Assembly: GCF_013315265.1 (NCBI RefSeq)
Contig: NZ_JABUFE010000004.1
Coordinates: 62,001 to 126,000, forward strand
Source of the DNA: Parasulfitobacter algicola
Lineage (GTDB): Bacteria; Pseudomonadota; Alphaproteobacteria; Rhodobacterales; Rhodobacteraceae
DNA length: 64,000 bases
Direction: 5' to 3'
Shown: in pieces, positions 8,444 through 16,715 of the stretch
Numbering within the stretch: position 1 is the first letter of the stretch
How the letters are laid out: each line of letters begins with the position of its first letter
Program-made: the position numbers and the translations under genes
Notes under the pieces: model-generated
Seen by the model: only the letters and a program-made list of their open reading frames with translations
What the model was told of the DNA's origin: nothing
Databases searched by the model: none

Positions 8444-9598
8444 GTGCGTTTGTGCAGAATTCGTGCAGGGGCTTTTGCAGGGCGGTGCCCCATGCTAGGG
8501 CATCGCGCGATGACAAGGTCCAAGACATATCCCACATTGGCCAGCTGTTCGGCAGCAGGCAGCGGGCTGGCGCGTGAAAGTGACGTTCCAAAAGCCTTTT
8601 GGGGGCCAAATTACGAGGCCGAATTCGATCACGACACATTGTGGTATGATGCGATCGGAATGGCAGATCGGGTGCGATTGGTCTGCCCAAAGTTGCTGAA
8701 TTTGGAAGCAATTTTCAAGACGGGTCAAGTGTTTGTCGATGGTTGGCCCGTACGTCCGCGTATCCGTCGATATCGGCGGCATGATCTGGTGGATTTACCC
8801 TGGAAAGGTCCAAAGCCTGAGATCGAGGTCCGGTATGGTGACTGGGTCGGTCAGTCGATGGTGAACCCCGCTGTGCCAGATCGTCTGGCCGGGTTGAATG
8901 TGCATGTGGCGATTTCAAAAAACAACGACCTGCAGTGGCTGGCAGATTTTGCACGGTTTCATATCCAACACCATGACCTGCAGGCGATGGTGTTGATGGA
9001 TAATGGATCAGACAGATACGGGCTGGATGAGATCGGCGCAGTTTTAAGGCAAACCGGATTGCAGGACGTGATTGTGCTGGATGTGCCATTTCCCTATGGC
9101 CCGCGCGGCGTCAAAAAGATGAAGCGGAAGAATAAATATCTGCAAACAGCGATGTTGAATGCGCTGCGGTTTCGATTTTTGGGCCAAGCACGGGCTGTTT
9201 TGCAGTGTGATATTGATGAACTGGTCTGGGCCGGTGGCAAATCTGTGTTTGATGCCGCCGTGGCGCATCCGTTAGGGTATGTCCAATTTCCCGGGGAATG
9301 GCGCTATCCCAAAGACGGCACGCGACATGGCGCGCATCGGTATCGGCTTGAAGGGCGCGATGGATGTCCAACGAAATATTGCATTGTGCCGGGCGGACCT
9401 ATGCGGCGCTTCAGCTGGGATATTCATCGGCTTGAAAGGTTAGCGTTCGGACAGTTTCTGACATCCAAGCGGGCGGAATATTGGCATTGCGCGGGGATCA
9501 GTACGAATTGGAAAGGCTGGAACCGGTTGAACAATCAGGACAAGGCGAACCTGGATCCGGTCGCAGATCAGGCTTTGAAAGCCGTAGATTGGACCTAG
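8444..9598 (+). CDS. Glycosyltransferase-like protein (GT2/GT92-like, DxDE motif)
   Basis: Protein of up to 384 residues of a roseobacter-type glycosyltransferase family. Middle region: VAISKNNDLQWLADFARFH (roughly residue 155), VLMDNGSDRYG, then the nucleotide-sugar motif QCDIDELVW, with a late YWHCAGISTNWKGW. The start is uncertain: GTG at 8444, ATG at 8492 (AGGG upstream) or ATG at 8510; homology-like sequence begins near VPKAFWGPNYE, so a later start is possible. The acceptor is unknown. It stands alone between the response regulator and a converging NADAR gene. Confidence 0.75.
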   Translation: MRLCRIRAGAFAGRCPMLGHRAMTRSKTYPTLASCSAAGSGLARESDVPKAFWGPNYEAEFDHDTLWYDAIGMADRVRLVCPKLLNLEAIFKTGQVFVDGWPVRPRIRRYRRHDLVDLPWKGPKPEIEVRYGDWVGQSMVNPAVPDRLAGLNVHVAISKNNDLQWLADFARFHIQHHDLQAMVLMDNGSDRYGLDEIGAVLRQTGLQDVIVLDVPFPYGPRGVKKMKRKNKYLQTAMLNALRFRFLGQARAVLQCDIDELVWAGGKSVFDAAVAHPLGYVQFPGEWRYPKDGTRHGAHRYRLEGRDGCPTKYCIVPGGPMRRFSWDIHRLERLAFGQFLTSKRAEYWHCAGISTNWKGWNRLNNQDKANLDPVADQALKAVDWT

Positions 9599-9621
9599 CG
9601 CTCGTCGCACTCTGACGCGTG

Positions 9622-9635
9622 CTTCTCGCGAAGAA
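9622..9635. repeat. CTTCTCGCGAAGAA element, copy 1
   Basis: Fourteen bases identical to 14501-14514. The core CTTC-TCGC-GAAG can form a small hairpin, here inside a larger one closed by CTGACG at 9612 and CGTCAG at 9638. It lies between the converging glycosyltransferase and NADAR genes, so a terminator role is likely, though no long T-tract follows. Confidence 0.45.
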
Positions 9636-9666
9636 GGCCGTCAGGACTGATGAGCAGCCCGGCGAA

Positions 9667-10125
9667 TTATTCAATCCGCAATTTGTTCCGCACCGCCATC
9701 AAAATATAACCCAGTTTGTTCAGACCTGATCCATCGAGGCCGCAACCCCAATAAGCGTCCATAGGGGCGTTTTCCACGATTTCAGCGGTACCTGTTGACA
9801 GCAAAAGATCCCTGGGTGCTGGATGGGTCTGGAATTTCACCCGTACAGCATCCAGCATAATCTGGTCTTTCACCTGTTCCCAATCTTCGCGCAACGCCAG
9901 CTTTCGGGTCATACCCAGGGCTTTAGCATCCTTGGGTTTGCTGCATCGGCGTATCTGTTCGCGGTAATCCACATCGTGGAATTTCTGGGCCTGAAAGTAA
10001 TGTTCGACCGTTGGCCACCAGATATCATCCATCGCCACGCCATAAGGCGCGAAGTTTGAAAATTCAGCGTAGGGGTCTGTTTGGGCATAAAAATAGATGG
10101 TCGAGCTTTCAGGATAATCCGGCAT
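9667..10125 (-). CDS. NADAR-family N-glycosidase (YbiA-like)
   Basis: Protein of 152 residues with the full NADAR/YbiA pattern: IYFYAQTDPYAEFSNFAPYG near residue 10, WWPTVEHYFQAQKF near residue 36, and the C-terminal MDAYWGCGLDGSGLNKLGY. YbiA is reported to hydrolyse early, damage-prone riboflavin-pathway intermediates, and other NADAR proteins remove ADP-ribose from guanine. Its start lies one base after the stop of rpe on the same strand, so they share a transcript. No DarT-type toxin gene is nearby. Confidence 0.88.
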   Translation of the reverse strand: MPDYPESSTIYFYAQTDPYAEFSNFAPYGVAMDDIWWPTVEHYFQAQKFHDVDYREQIRRCSKPKDAKALGMTRKLALREDWEQVKDQIMLDAVRVKFQTHPAPRDLLLSTGTAEIVENAPMDAYWGCGLDGSGLNKLGYILMAVRNKLRIE

Positions 10126-10126
10126 A

Positions 10127-10810
10127 TCAGTGCTTTACAGCAGCCCGTATCGCACGGATATTTTCGCCGTATGGTGCGGGGTTGCTGACAGAGCCGCCTT
10201 TGAAAACCGCTGACCCTGCGACCAATACGTCGGCCCCGGCAGATACAACGGCAGGTGCCGTTTCGGGCGTAACCCCACCATCAATTTCGATATGGATCGG
10301 GCGATCACCGATCATCGCACGCAGCTTTCGGACCTTTTCAACTTGGGAATGAATGAACTTCTGCCCACCAAATCCGGGGTTTACCGTCATCACGCAGATC
10401 AGATCGACCATATCCAGAAGGTATTCGACACTTTCTGCAGGGGTGCCTGGGTTCAGCGCGACACCCGCTTTGGCCCCTGCCCCACGGATCGCTTGCAAGC
10501 TGCGATGGATGTGCGGCCCGGCCTCAACGTGCGCTGTAATAATATCCGCGCCAGCGTTAGCAAACGCTTCGATATACGGATCCACGGGCGCGATCATAAG
10601 ATGCACGTCCATCACGCCCTTGATGTGGGGCCTGATCGCGGCACAAGTTGCCGGGCCAAAGGTAATATTAGGTACAAAATGTCCGTCCATCACGTCAACA
10701 TGGACCCAATCGGCACCCTGATCCTCTATCGCCTGACATTCCGCGCCAAAGTTCGCAAAATCGGCAGACAGGATAGACGGGGCAATTTTGACAGAGCGAT
10801 CAAAGGTCAT
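10127..10810 (-). CDS. rpe: Ribulose-phosphate 3-epimerase
   Basis: Interconverts D-ribulose 5-phosphate and D-xylulose 5-phosphate in the pentose phosphate and Calvin pathways. 227 residues from ATG 10810, preceded by AAGGAT. TIM-barrel signatures are complete: [31 protein letters not shown] (metal-ligand His and Asp), [17 protein letters not shown] and IDGGV, ending in VAGSAVF. A frame extending to 10867 lacks a ribosome site. Divergent from deoC, with the NADAR gene directly downstream. Confidence 0.95.
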   Translation of the reverse strand: MTFDRSVKIAPSILSADFANFGAECQAIEDQGADWVHVDVMDGHFVPNITFGPATCAAIRPHIKGVMDVHLMIAPVDPYIEAFANAGADIITAHVEAGPHIHRSLQAIRGAGAKAGVALNPGTPAESVEYLLDMVDLICVMTVNPGFGGQKFIHSQVEKVRKLRAMIGDRPIHIEIDGGVTPETAPAVVSAGADVLVAGSAVFKGGSVSNPAPYGENIRAIRAAVKH

Positions 10811-10838
10811 ATGGATATCCTTGGCAGTGTTTGGCGAT

Positions 10839-10865
10839 GATGTACGCGGTTCCACACGTACCATC
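10839..10865. promoter_or_regulatory. Inverted repeat in the rpe-deoC divergent promoter region
   Basis: GATGTACG at 10839-10846 and CGTACCATC at 10857-10865 form nearly complete inverted arms about ten bases apart, in the 109-base region between the divergent rpe and deoC starts. Size and place fit a repressor operator; the regulator is not encoded nearby. Confidence 0.35.
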
Positions 10866-10919
10866 AAGACTTGTACTTATCGCCCTTGCGTGACAGTTTT
10901 CAGCATGGGAGAGCGCACC

Positions 10920-11900
10920 ATGGATAAAACAGCAACAACACAACTGCCACTTGCCGTCGAGCGCCGCAATGACGGCATGGCGCTGGACCTAGATTGGGTG
11001 CGCGGTGTACAGGCCAATACATCTGCCATTGAACGTCGAGCGGCGACCTTGCCTGCAAGACGGTCGGTGAAAAAGGATTATCAGGCCGCATGGTTGTTAA
11101 AGGCGATCACCTGTATTGATCTGACGACGCTTGCAGGTGACGACACACCGGGCCGGGTCCGCCGTTTGTGCGCCAAGGCACGCCATCCTGTACGCGGTGA
11201 TCTGTTAACAGCTTTGGATATGCCGCCCATTACCGTCGGCGCTGTTTGCGTTTACCATGATATGGTGTCAATGGCCGTTCAGAATTTGGCTGGATCTGGT
11301 ATTCCTGTGGCAGCCGTATCCACCGGTTTTCCGGCAGGTTTGTCGCCGTTTCATCTGCGGGTCGAAGAGATCCGCGAAAGTGTCAAGGCAGGCGCGGATG
11401 AGATTGACATTGTGATTTCCCGCCGCCATGTGCTGACCCAGAACTGGCAAGCGCTTTACGACGAGATGCGCGCCTTTCGTGAGGCCTGCGGTGACGCTCA
11501 CGTCAAAGCGATCCTGGCGACCGGAGAGTTGGGGACGCTGCGCAACGTCGCCCGCGCGTCGCTGATCTGCATGATGGCGGGGGCTGACTTTATCAAGACA
11601 TCTACAGGGAAAGAGCCGGTCAATGCGACGCTGCCCGTGACTCTGGTGATGATCCGCGCGATCCGCGACTATTACCAGCGCACAGGGCTGCGCGTGGGCT
11701 ACAAACCCGCGGGTGGCATCAGCAAGGCCAAAGATGCGCTGGTCTATCTGGCAATGATCAAGGAAGAACTGGGCGACCGCTGGCTGCAACCCGACCTGTT
11801 CCGCTTTGGCGCGTCCAGTCTGTTGGGCGATATCGAACGGCAGTTAGAACACCACGTGACAGGCGCCTATTCGGCCGCTTGGCGGCACGGGATGGGGTGA
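10920..11900 (+). CDS. deoC: Deoxyribose-phosphate aldolase
   Basis: Cleaves 2-deoxy-D-ribose 5-phosphate to glyceraldehyde 3-phosphate and acetaldehyde. About 326 residues, longer than the 259-residue E. coli enzyme and typical of the long DeoC group. GGGAG precedes the ATG at 10920. DeoC motifs: STGFPAGLS, GADEIDIVI, VKAILATGELG (first conserved Lys), ADFIKTSTGK (Schiff-base Lys in FIKTSTG), VGYKPAGGIS (further conserved Lys). Leads an operon with a small membrane protein and an aldehyde dehydrogenase that could oxidise the acetaldehyde. Confidence 0.95.
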   Translation: MDKTATTQLPLAVERRNDGMALDLDWVRGVQANTSAIERRAATLPARRSVKKDYQAAWLLKAITCIDLTTLAGDDTPGRVRRLCAKARHPVRGDLLTALDMPPITVGAVCVYHDMVSMAVQNLAGSGIPVAAVSTGFPAGLSPFHLRVEEIRESVKAGADEIDIVISRRHVLTQNWQALYDEMRAFREACGDAHVKAILATGELGTLRNVARASLICMMAGADFIKTSTGKEPVNATLPVTLVMIRAIRDYYQRTGLRVGYKPAGGISKAKDALVYLAMIKEELGDRWLQPDLFRFGASSLLGDIERQLEHHVTGAYSAAWRHGMG

Positions 11901-11904
11901 TCTT

Positions 11905-12144
11905 TTGAAATATGTCCTGTTTATCGTACTCTTCAGCATCGGGTATGGCGTAGCCAGATATTTGCTTATTGAGCAAACACCTAGCGAGAGTTTTGCCTTC
12001 AAAATCGGACAAAATGTAGTCTTTGCCGTGCCTGCCTTGCTGTTTGGCTGTATAGGTTTGCTGAACCGTGATAATCGTTTCGTTGGGTTTGCCCTGATAA
12101 CCCTTGCATTTGCCATCCCGGACTTATTCATGAGCTTCCTATGA
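11905..12144 (+). CDS. Small membrane protein between deoC and ALDH16
   Basis: Product of 79 residues, starting with TTG (MKYVLFIVLF), not recognised. Three hydrophobic segments: about residues 3-20, 34-53 and 60-78. Its stop overlaps the ATG of the aldehyde dehydrogenase gene (ATGA), and it starts only four bases after deoC, so it is translated with both. Charged residues are few (LLNRDNRF loop). The role is unknown; the tight position suggests real coding rather than spacer. Confidence 0.65.
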   Translation: MKYVLFIVLFSIGYGVARYLLIEQTPSESFAFKIGQNVVFAVPALLFGCIGLLNRDNRFVGFALITLAFAIPDLFMSFL

Positions 12145-14474
12145 CCATAAAAGAAAAATTCGACACCATGGACTATGGCCCAGCCCCCGAAAGCGCGGCG
12201 GAGGCTTTAGACTGGATCAAGGGCTTTGACGGCAAGTTCGGGCACTTTATCGACGGCACCTTCACCAAACCCGGCAAAACATTCGCAGCCAAAAACCCGG
12301 CCAATGGCGAAACACTGGCTAAGCTGACGCAAGCCACGGCGAACGATATCGACGCCGCCATCACTGCCGCCCGCACGGCTCAGCCTAAATGGGAAAAATC
12401 GGGCGGGCATGGCCGGGCGCGGGTGCTTTATGCTCTGGCCCGTTTGCTGCAGAAACACGCGCGTCTTTTTGCTGTGCTGGAAACGCTGGATAACGGCAAG
12501 CCCATCCGCGAGGCCCGCGATATCGACATCCCGCTGGCCCAACGGCATTTCTATTATCACGCGGGCATGGCGCAGCTGATGGACACCGAACTGCCTGACC
12601 GTCAGGCCTTGGGTGTCTGCGGGCAGATCATTCCGTGGAACTTCCCCCTGCTGATGCTGGCCTGGAAAGTCGCGCCAGCATTGGCGATGGGCAACACGGT
12701 GGTGCTGAAACCGGCGGAATATACGTCACTGACCGCACTTCTGTTTGCCGACATCTGCCGTCAGGCCGGTGTGCCAAATGGTGTGATCAATATCCTCACG
12801 GGCGACGGGGCTGTGGGCGAGATGATCGTGAAGGCCGATGTGGATAAGATCGCCTTTACCGGATCAACCGAGGTCGGGAGGCGCATTCGCGAAGCCACGG
12901 CAGGTACGGGCAAAGCGTTGACTTTGGAACTGGGCGGCAAGTCCCCGTATATTGTGTTTGATGACGCCGACATCGACAGTGCGGTCGAAGGGCTGGTAGA
13001 CGCGATTTGGTTCAACCAAGGCGAAGTTTGCTGTGCCGGCAGTCGCCTGTTGGTGCAGGAAGGCATCGCGGATCGGTTCTATGACAAACTGAAAATCCGC
13101 ATGCAGACACTGCGCATTGGCGATCCGCTGGACAAATGCATCGACGTGGGTGCGGTGGTGGACCCGGTTCAGCTGGACGGTATCAAAGCCAAAATCGATG
13201 CCAATAACGAAGGCGAAATGTTCCAGACGGACACAGTGCCTGAGACGGGGTGTTTCTATCCGCCGACGTTGATCACCGGTCTTTCGCCTGCCTCGACCCT
13301 GATGCAGGAAGAAATCTTTGGGCCTGTGCTATGCGCTACGACTTTTCGCACACCGGCTGAGGCGGTCGAGATTGCAAATAATTCCCGCTATGGGCTGGCC
13401 GCGACGGTCTGGACGGAAAATATAAACCTAGCGCTGGACATGTCGCCCAAGTTGAAGGCCGGCATCGTTTGGGTGAATGCCACAAATCTGATGGATGCGG
13501 CTGCAGGCTTTGGCGGGGTACGCGAAAGCGGCTTTGGCCGCGAAGGCGGATGGGAGGGGCTTTCGGCCTATACCAAGCCCAAAGGCAAGGCAAAGGTGCT
13601 GAAACAAGTTGAAGCGTTTGAGGGCGACGACGGTCCCTTTGATCCATTGGACCGAACCGCGAAGTTGTATATCGGCGGCAAGCAGGCGCGTCCTGATGGG
13701 GGCTACTCCCGTGGCGCCTGGGGACCGAAAGGCGCTTTGCTGGGTCATGTATCCGTGGCCAATCGCAAAGACATTCGCAATGCAGTCGAAGCGGCCCATG
13801 CCGCCAAAGGATGGTCAGGCACAACAGGGCATCTGCGGGCGCAAATCCTGTATTATATTGCCGAAAACCTTTCAGCGCGGGCAGATGAATTCGCAGGGCG
13901 TCTGAATGATATGCAGGGCGGCAAGACCGGTAACGATGAAGTTGCGCAAGCCATTGACCGGCTGTTCACCTATGCCGCTTGGGCTGATAAATATGACGGG
14001 CAGGTGCATAATGTGCCAATTCGCGGCGTTGCCTTGGCGATGAAGGAACCCGTGGGTGTGATCGGCGCGTTCTGCCCGGATGATGTGCCATTGCTGGGGC
14101 TGATATCGGTAATGGCGCCTGCGGTTGCAATGGGCAATCGGGTGGTTCTGATCGCATCAGAACCGTTTCCGCTGGCGGCCACAGATTTTGTACAAGTGTT
14201 GGAAACTTCGGATGTGCCGGGCGGTGTGGTGAATATTCTGACTGGATCACATTCCGAATTGGCCGCGCCCATGGCATCGCATATGGACGTCGATGCAGTC
14301 TGGAGCTTTTCATCATCCGATATCAGCGGCTTGATTGAAAAAGGAGCCGCGCTGAATATAAAGCGGACTTGGGTGAACAACGGCATGGTGCGCGATTGGA
14401 CAACCGACGACAGCCACGTATTTCTGGAAGCCGCGACCGAGGTCAAGAATATCTGGATACCTTATGGAGAATAG
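12141..14474 (+). CDS. ALDH16-type aldehyde dehydrogenase with two ALDH domains
   Basis: Long protein of 777 residues. The first ALDH domain (about 30-490) is complete: IIPWNFPLLMLAWKVAPALA, GSTEVGRRI, LELGGKSP (general-base Glu) and FNQGEVCCAGSRL with the catalytic Cys. The second (about 500-770) keeps the Rossmann-like part (AMKEPVGVIGAFCPDD, VVNILTGSHSELA) but lacks a catalytic Cys segment. This is the ALDH16 layout; bacterial ALDH16 from Loktanella has been studied structurally (recollection) and the second domain is non-catalytic. With deoC it probably oxidises acetaldehyde to acetate. Confidence 0.9.
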   Translation: MTIKEKFDTMDYGPAPESAAEALDWIKGFDGKFGHFIDGTFTKPGKTFAAKNPANGETLAKLTQATANDIDAAITAARTAQPKWEKSGGHGRARVLYALARLLQKHARLFAVLETLDNGKPIREARDIDIPLAQRHFYYHAGMAQLMDTELPDRQALGVCGQIIPWNFPLLMLAWKVAPALAMGNTVVLKPAEYTSLTALLFADICRQAGVPNGVINILTGDGAVGEMIVKADVDKIAFTGSTEVGRRIREATAGTGKALTLELGGKSPYIVFDDADIDSAVEGLVDAIWFNQGEVCCAGSRLLVQEGIADRFYDKLKIRMQTLRIGDPLDKCIDVGAVVDPVQLDGIKAKIDANNEGEMFQTDTVPETGCFYPPTLITGLSPASTLMQEEIFGPVLCATTFRTPAEAVEIANNSRYGLAATVWTENINLALDMSPKLKAGIVWVNATNLMDAAAGFGGVRESGFGREGGWEGLSAYTKPKGKAKVLKQVEAFEGDDGPFDPLDRTAKLYIGGKQARPDGGYSRGAWGPKGALLGHVSVANRKDIRNAVEAAHAAKGWSGTTGHLRAQILYYIAENLSARADEFAGRLNDMQGGKTGNDEVAQAIDRLFTYAAWADKYDGQVHNVPIRGVALAMKEPVGVIGAFCPDDVPLLGLISVMAPAVAMGNRVVLIASEPFPLAATDFVQVLETSDVPGGVVNILTGSHSELAAPMASHMDVDAVWSFSSSDISGLIEKGAALNIKRTWVNNGMVRDWTTDDSHVFLEAATEVKNIWIPYGE

Positions 14475-14500
14475 GGCGCTTGTCGTACCCGCTTCGGGCA

Positions 14501-14514
14501 CTTCTCGCGAAGAA
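14501..14514. repeat. CTTCTCGCGAAGAA element, copy 2
   Basis: Identical to 9622-9635. Again between converging genes (aldehyde dehydrogenase and hemN), flanked by CCCG...CGGG pairings. Probably part of a bidirectional terminator hairpin. Confidence 0.45.
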
Positions 14515-14544
14515 AACCCGACCAGGGTTTGATAAGCGGTTCGA

Positions 14545-15900
14545 TCAGATTGCGTGTGAATGCCCGGCTTGATCCACAGAGTATACGTCGAAAGAACGGG
14601 CGATCATGCGGGTCAAAGCGCGACTTTTGGTCGGAATTTGCAGGCCGTCTTTGGTGATCGAAAGCATACCCGGGAACTGCCCAAGCGCCTTTTGATAAAG
14701 AAGCTCAATTTGCTTTGCTGTGACGCCAAAACTGTTCACAAGTTCGGCTGTCTGGACGTGAAAATCGCACATCAATGCCTCGATTATCCGGCCCCTTAGT
14801 TTGTCATCAGGGCTAAAGTTATGGCCGCGTACCGTTGCAAACTGCTCTGCGCGCACGGCAGCTGTATAAGCTGACGTCGATGATGCATTCTGTGCAAAGC
14901 CTTGTGGAAAGCGCGATATGGCTGAAGCCCCAAGACTAATCAGCACATCCGATGGGTCATCGGTATAGCCTTGAAAATTCCGCCGCAGGCGCCCAGCCCG
15001 TTGCGCAATGGTCAAGCCGTCATCGTATTTGGCAAAATGGTCTATGCCAATTTCGGCATAATCATCCCATGCAAATAATTGGCTGGCCGTTTCAAACAGC
15101 TCAAGCCGTTCTTCCGGTGTTGGCAATGCATCTGACGGGATCATGCCTTGACGACGCGCCATCCATGGCACATGCGCGTATCCGTAAAGCGCCACGCGGT
15201 CGGGCGAAAGGCTAAGCAGCATCTGTACGCTTTCGGCGATCTTATGGGGTGTCTGATGCGGTAACCCATACAAAATATCAGCGTTCAGCGAACGAATACC
15301 AACGGCACGCAATGCATCAGCAGCATCGCGGGTCACATCATAGGATTGCTGGCGACCAATGGTCTTTTGAATATCGGGATCAAAATCCTGCACCCCGATT
15401 GAGGCACGGTTCATCCCGATTGCGGCCAAAGCCTTGATCCGATCTGCGTCAATCTCATTTGGGTCGATTTCAACGGAAAATTCGGCATCACTGGCCAAAG
15501 GCGCAACTGTGAAAATGCTTTCGGCCAGATCACGCATCATATCCGCACTTAGCAATGTGGGCGTGCCGCCGCCCCAATGCAGCCGCGCCAGACTGACCCC
15601 TTTGGGCAATCTACGTTTCAGCAACGCCAGTTCGGATTTCAACGTTTGCAGATAGGCTTGCACAGGTGCGGTTGACTGTGTCCCTTGTGTGCGACAGGCG
15701 CAAAACCAGCATAGACGGCGACAAAACGGCACATGCAGATACAGCGATATCTGTCCGCCTTGGGGTATTTCATCAATCCAGCCAGAAAATTCCCTTGTCC
15801 CGACGGTATCTGCAAAATGCGGTGCCGTTGGGTAACTGGTATAGCGGGGCACTTTCGCGTCGAAAAGACCAAGCTGTCGGAGTTGCGTCATCGTGTTCAT
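14545..15900 (-). CDS. hemN: Oxygen-independent coproporphyrinogen III oxidase
   Basis: Radical SAM enzyme converting coproporphyrinogen III to protoporphyrinogen IX without oxygen. About 451 residues from ATG 15900. Iron-sulfur ligands are C60, C64 and C67 in HVPFCRRLCWFCAC; HWGGGTPTLL and VEIDPNEID follow, plus the C-terminal HemN domain. The start at 15900 is close to where transcription would begin if the FNR box sits at -41.5, so the leader may be very short; ATG at 15891 is an alternative and a frame from 15933 would overlap the FNR box. Divergent from fnrL. Confidence 0.95.
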   Translation of the reverse strand: MNTMTQLRQLGLFDAKVPRYTSYPTAPHFADTVGTREFSGWIDEIPQGGQISLYLHVPFCRRLCWFCACRTQGTQSTAPVQAYLQTLKSELALLKRRLPKGVSLARLHWGGGTPTLLSADMMRDLAESIFTVAPLASDAEFSVEIDPNEIDADRIKALAAIGMNRASIGVQDFDPDIQKTIGRQQSYDVTRDAADALRAVGIRSLNADILYGLPHQTPHKIAESVQMLLSLSPDRVALYGYAHVPWMARRQGMIPSDALPTPEERLELFETASQLFAWDDYAEIGIDHFAKYDDGLTIAQRAGRLRRNFQGYTDDPSDVLISLGASAISRFPQGFAQNASSTSAYTAAVRAEQFATVRGHNFSPDDKLRGRIIEALMCDFHVQTAELVNSFGVTAKQIELLYQKALGQFPGMLSITKDGLQIPTKSRALTRMIARSFDVYSVDQAGHSHAI

Positions 15901-15936
15901 ACGCTTAGGTTTAGGAGAAACGCGTCGATCCATGCT

Positions 15937-15950
15937 TTGATGCAGATCAA
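15937..15950. promoter_or_regulatory. FNR/FnrL box between hemN and fnrL
   Basis: TTGATGCAGATCAA, an exact match to TTGAT-N4-ATCAA. Its centre is 44 bases from the hemN start and 31 from the fnrL start. FnrL would activate hemN from here and, by position, probably repress or modulate its own gene. Confidence 0.85.
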
Positions 15951-15974
15951 GCCGCGCTAAGTGGAGAACCCTGA

Positions 15975-16715
15975 ATGCAAGATCTCAAACTTGTTTCGCA
16001 AGATTGTGCCGATTGTCCGATCCGGCATCGCGCCGTTTGTGCACGGTGCGAAACGGATGAATTGGAACGGCTGGAAGAGGTCAAGTATTATCGCAGCTTT
16101 GAGGCCGGGCAGACCGTTGTCTGGCAGGGCGACAAAATGGATTTCGTCGCGTCAGTCGTAACCGGGATCGCGTCTTTAACACAGACGATGGAGGATGGAC
16201 GGACGCAAATGGTTGGGCTCTTGCTGCCCTCTGACTTCGTGGGACGTCCGGGTCGGGAAATTGCGGCCTATGACGTGGTGGCAACGACAGATCTTGTCAT
16301 GTGTTGTTTTCGCAAGAAACCATTTGAGCAAATTATGATGCAAACCCCGCATATTGCAGAACGTCTGCTGCAGATGACACTGGATGAACTGGATGCGGCG
16401 CGGGAATGGATGTTGTTACTGGGCCGCAAGACGGCACGCGAAAAGATTGCCAGTCTTTTGGCGATCATAGCGCAGCGCAATGCATCTTTGACTGCGCATC
16501 CAAAAGTCGGTGACGTTATTTTTGATCTGCCCCTAACACGCGAAGCGATGGCCGATTATCTGGGTTTGACCCTGGAAACTGTCAGTCGCCAAATCAGCGC
16601 GCTGAAACGGGACGGTGTTATTGTCTTGCAAGGCAAGCGCCATGTGACCGTACCGGATATGCGGATTTTGCTGGACGAGGCTGGCGATGATAGCGATGGC
16701 GGTATGCTTGCCTGA
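15975..16715 (+). CDS. fnrL: FNR-type oxygen-sensing transcription regulator FnrL
   Basis: Crp/Fnr regulator of 246 residues. The N-terminal cysteines C11, C14, C22 and C25 (CADCPIRHRAVCARC) and C110/C111 in LVMCCFRKKP supply the ligands of an oxygen-labile 4Fe-4S cluster, as in Rhodobacter FnrL. The cyclic-nucleotide-binding-like barrel spans about 35-125, followed by the dimer helix and the HTH with ETVSRQISALKRDGV, whose E--SR reads TTGAT. GGAG lies nine bases before the ATG. Likely controls hemN, usp and ccoNOQP here. The 3' end overlaps phzF by 29 bases. Confidence 0.95.
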   Translation: MQDLKLVSQDCADCPIRHRAVCARCETDELERLEEVKYYRSFEAGQTVVWQGDKMDFVASVVTGIASLTQTMEDGRTQMVGLLLPSDFVGRPGREIAAYDVVATTDLVMCCFRKKPFEQIMMQTPHIAERLLQMTLDELDAAREWMLLLGRKTAREKIASLLAIIAQRNASLTAHPKVGDVIFDLPLTREAMADYLGLTLETVSRQISALKRDGVIVLQGKRHVTVPDMRILLDEAGDDSDGGMLA

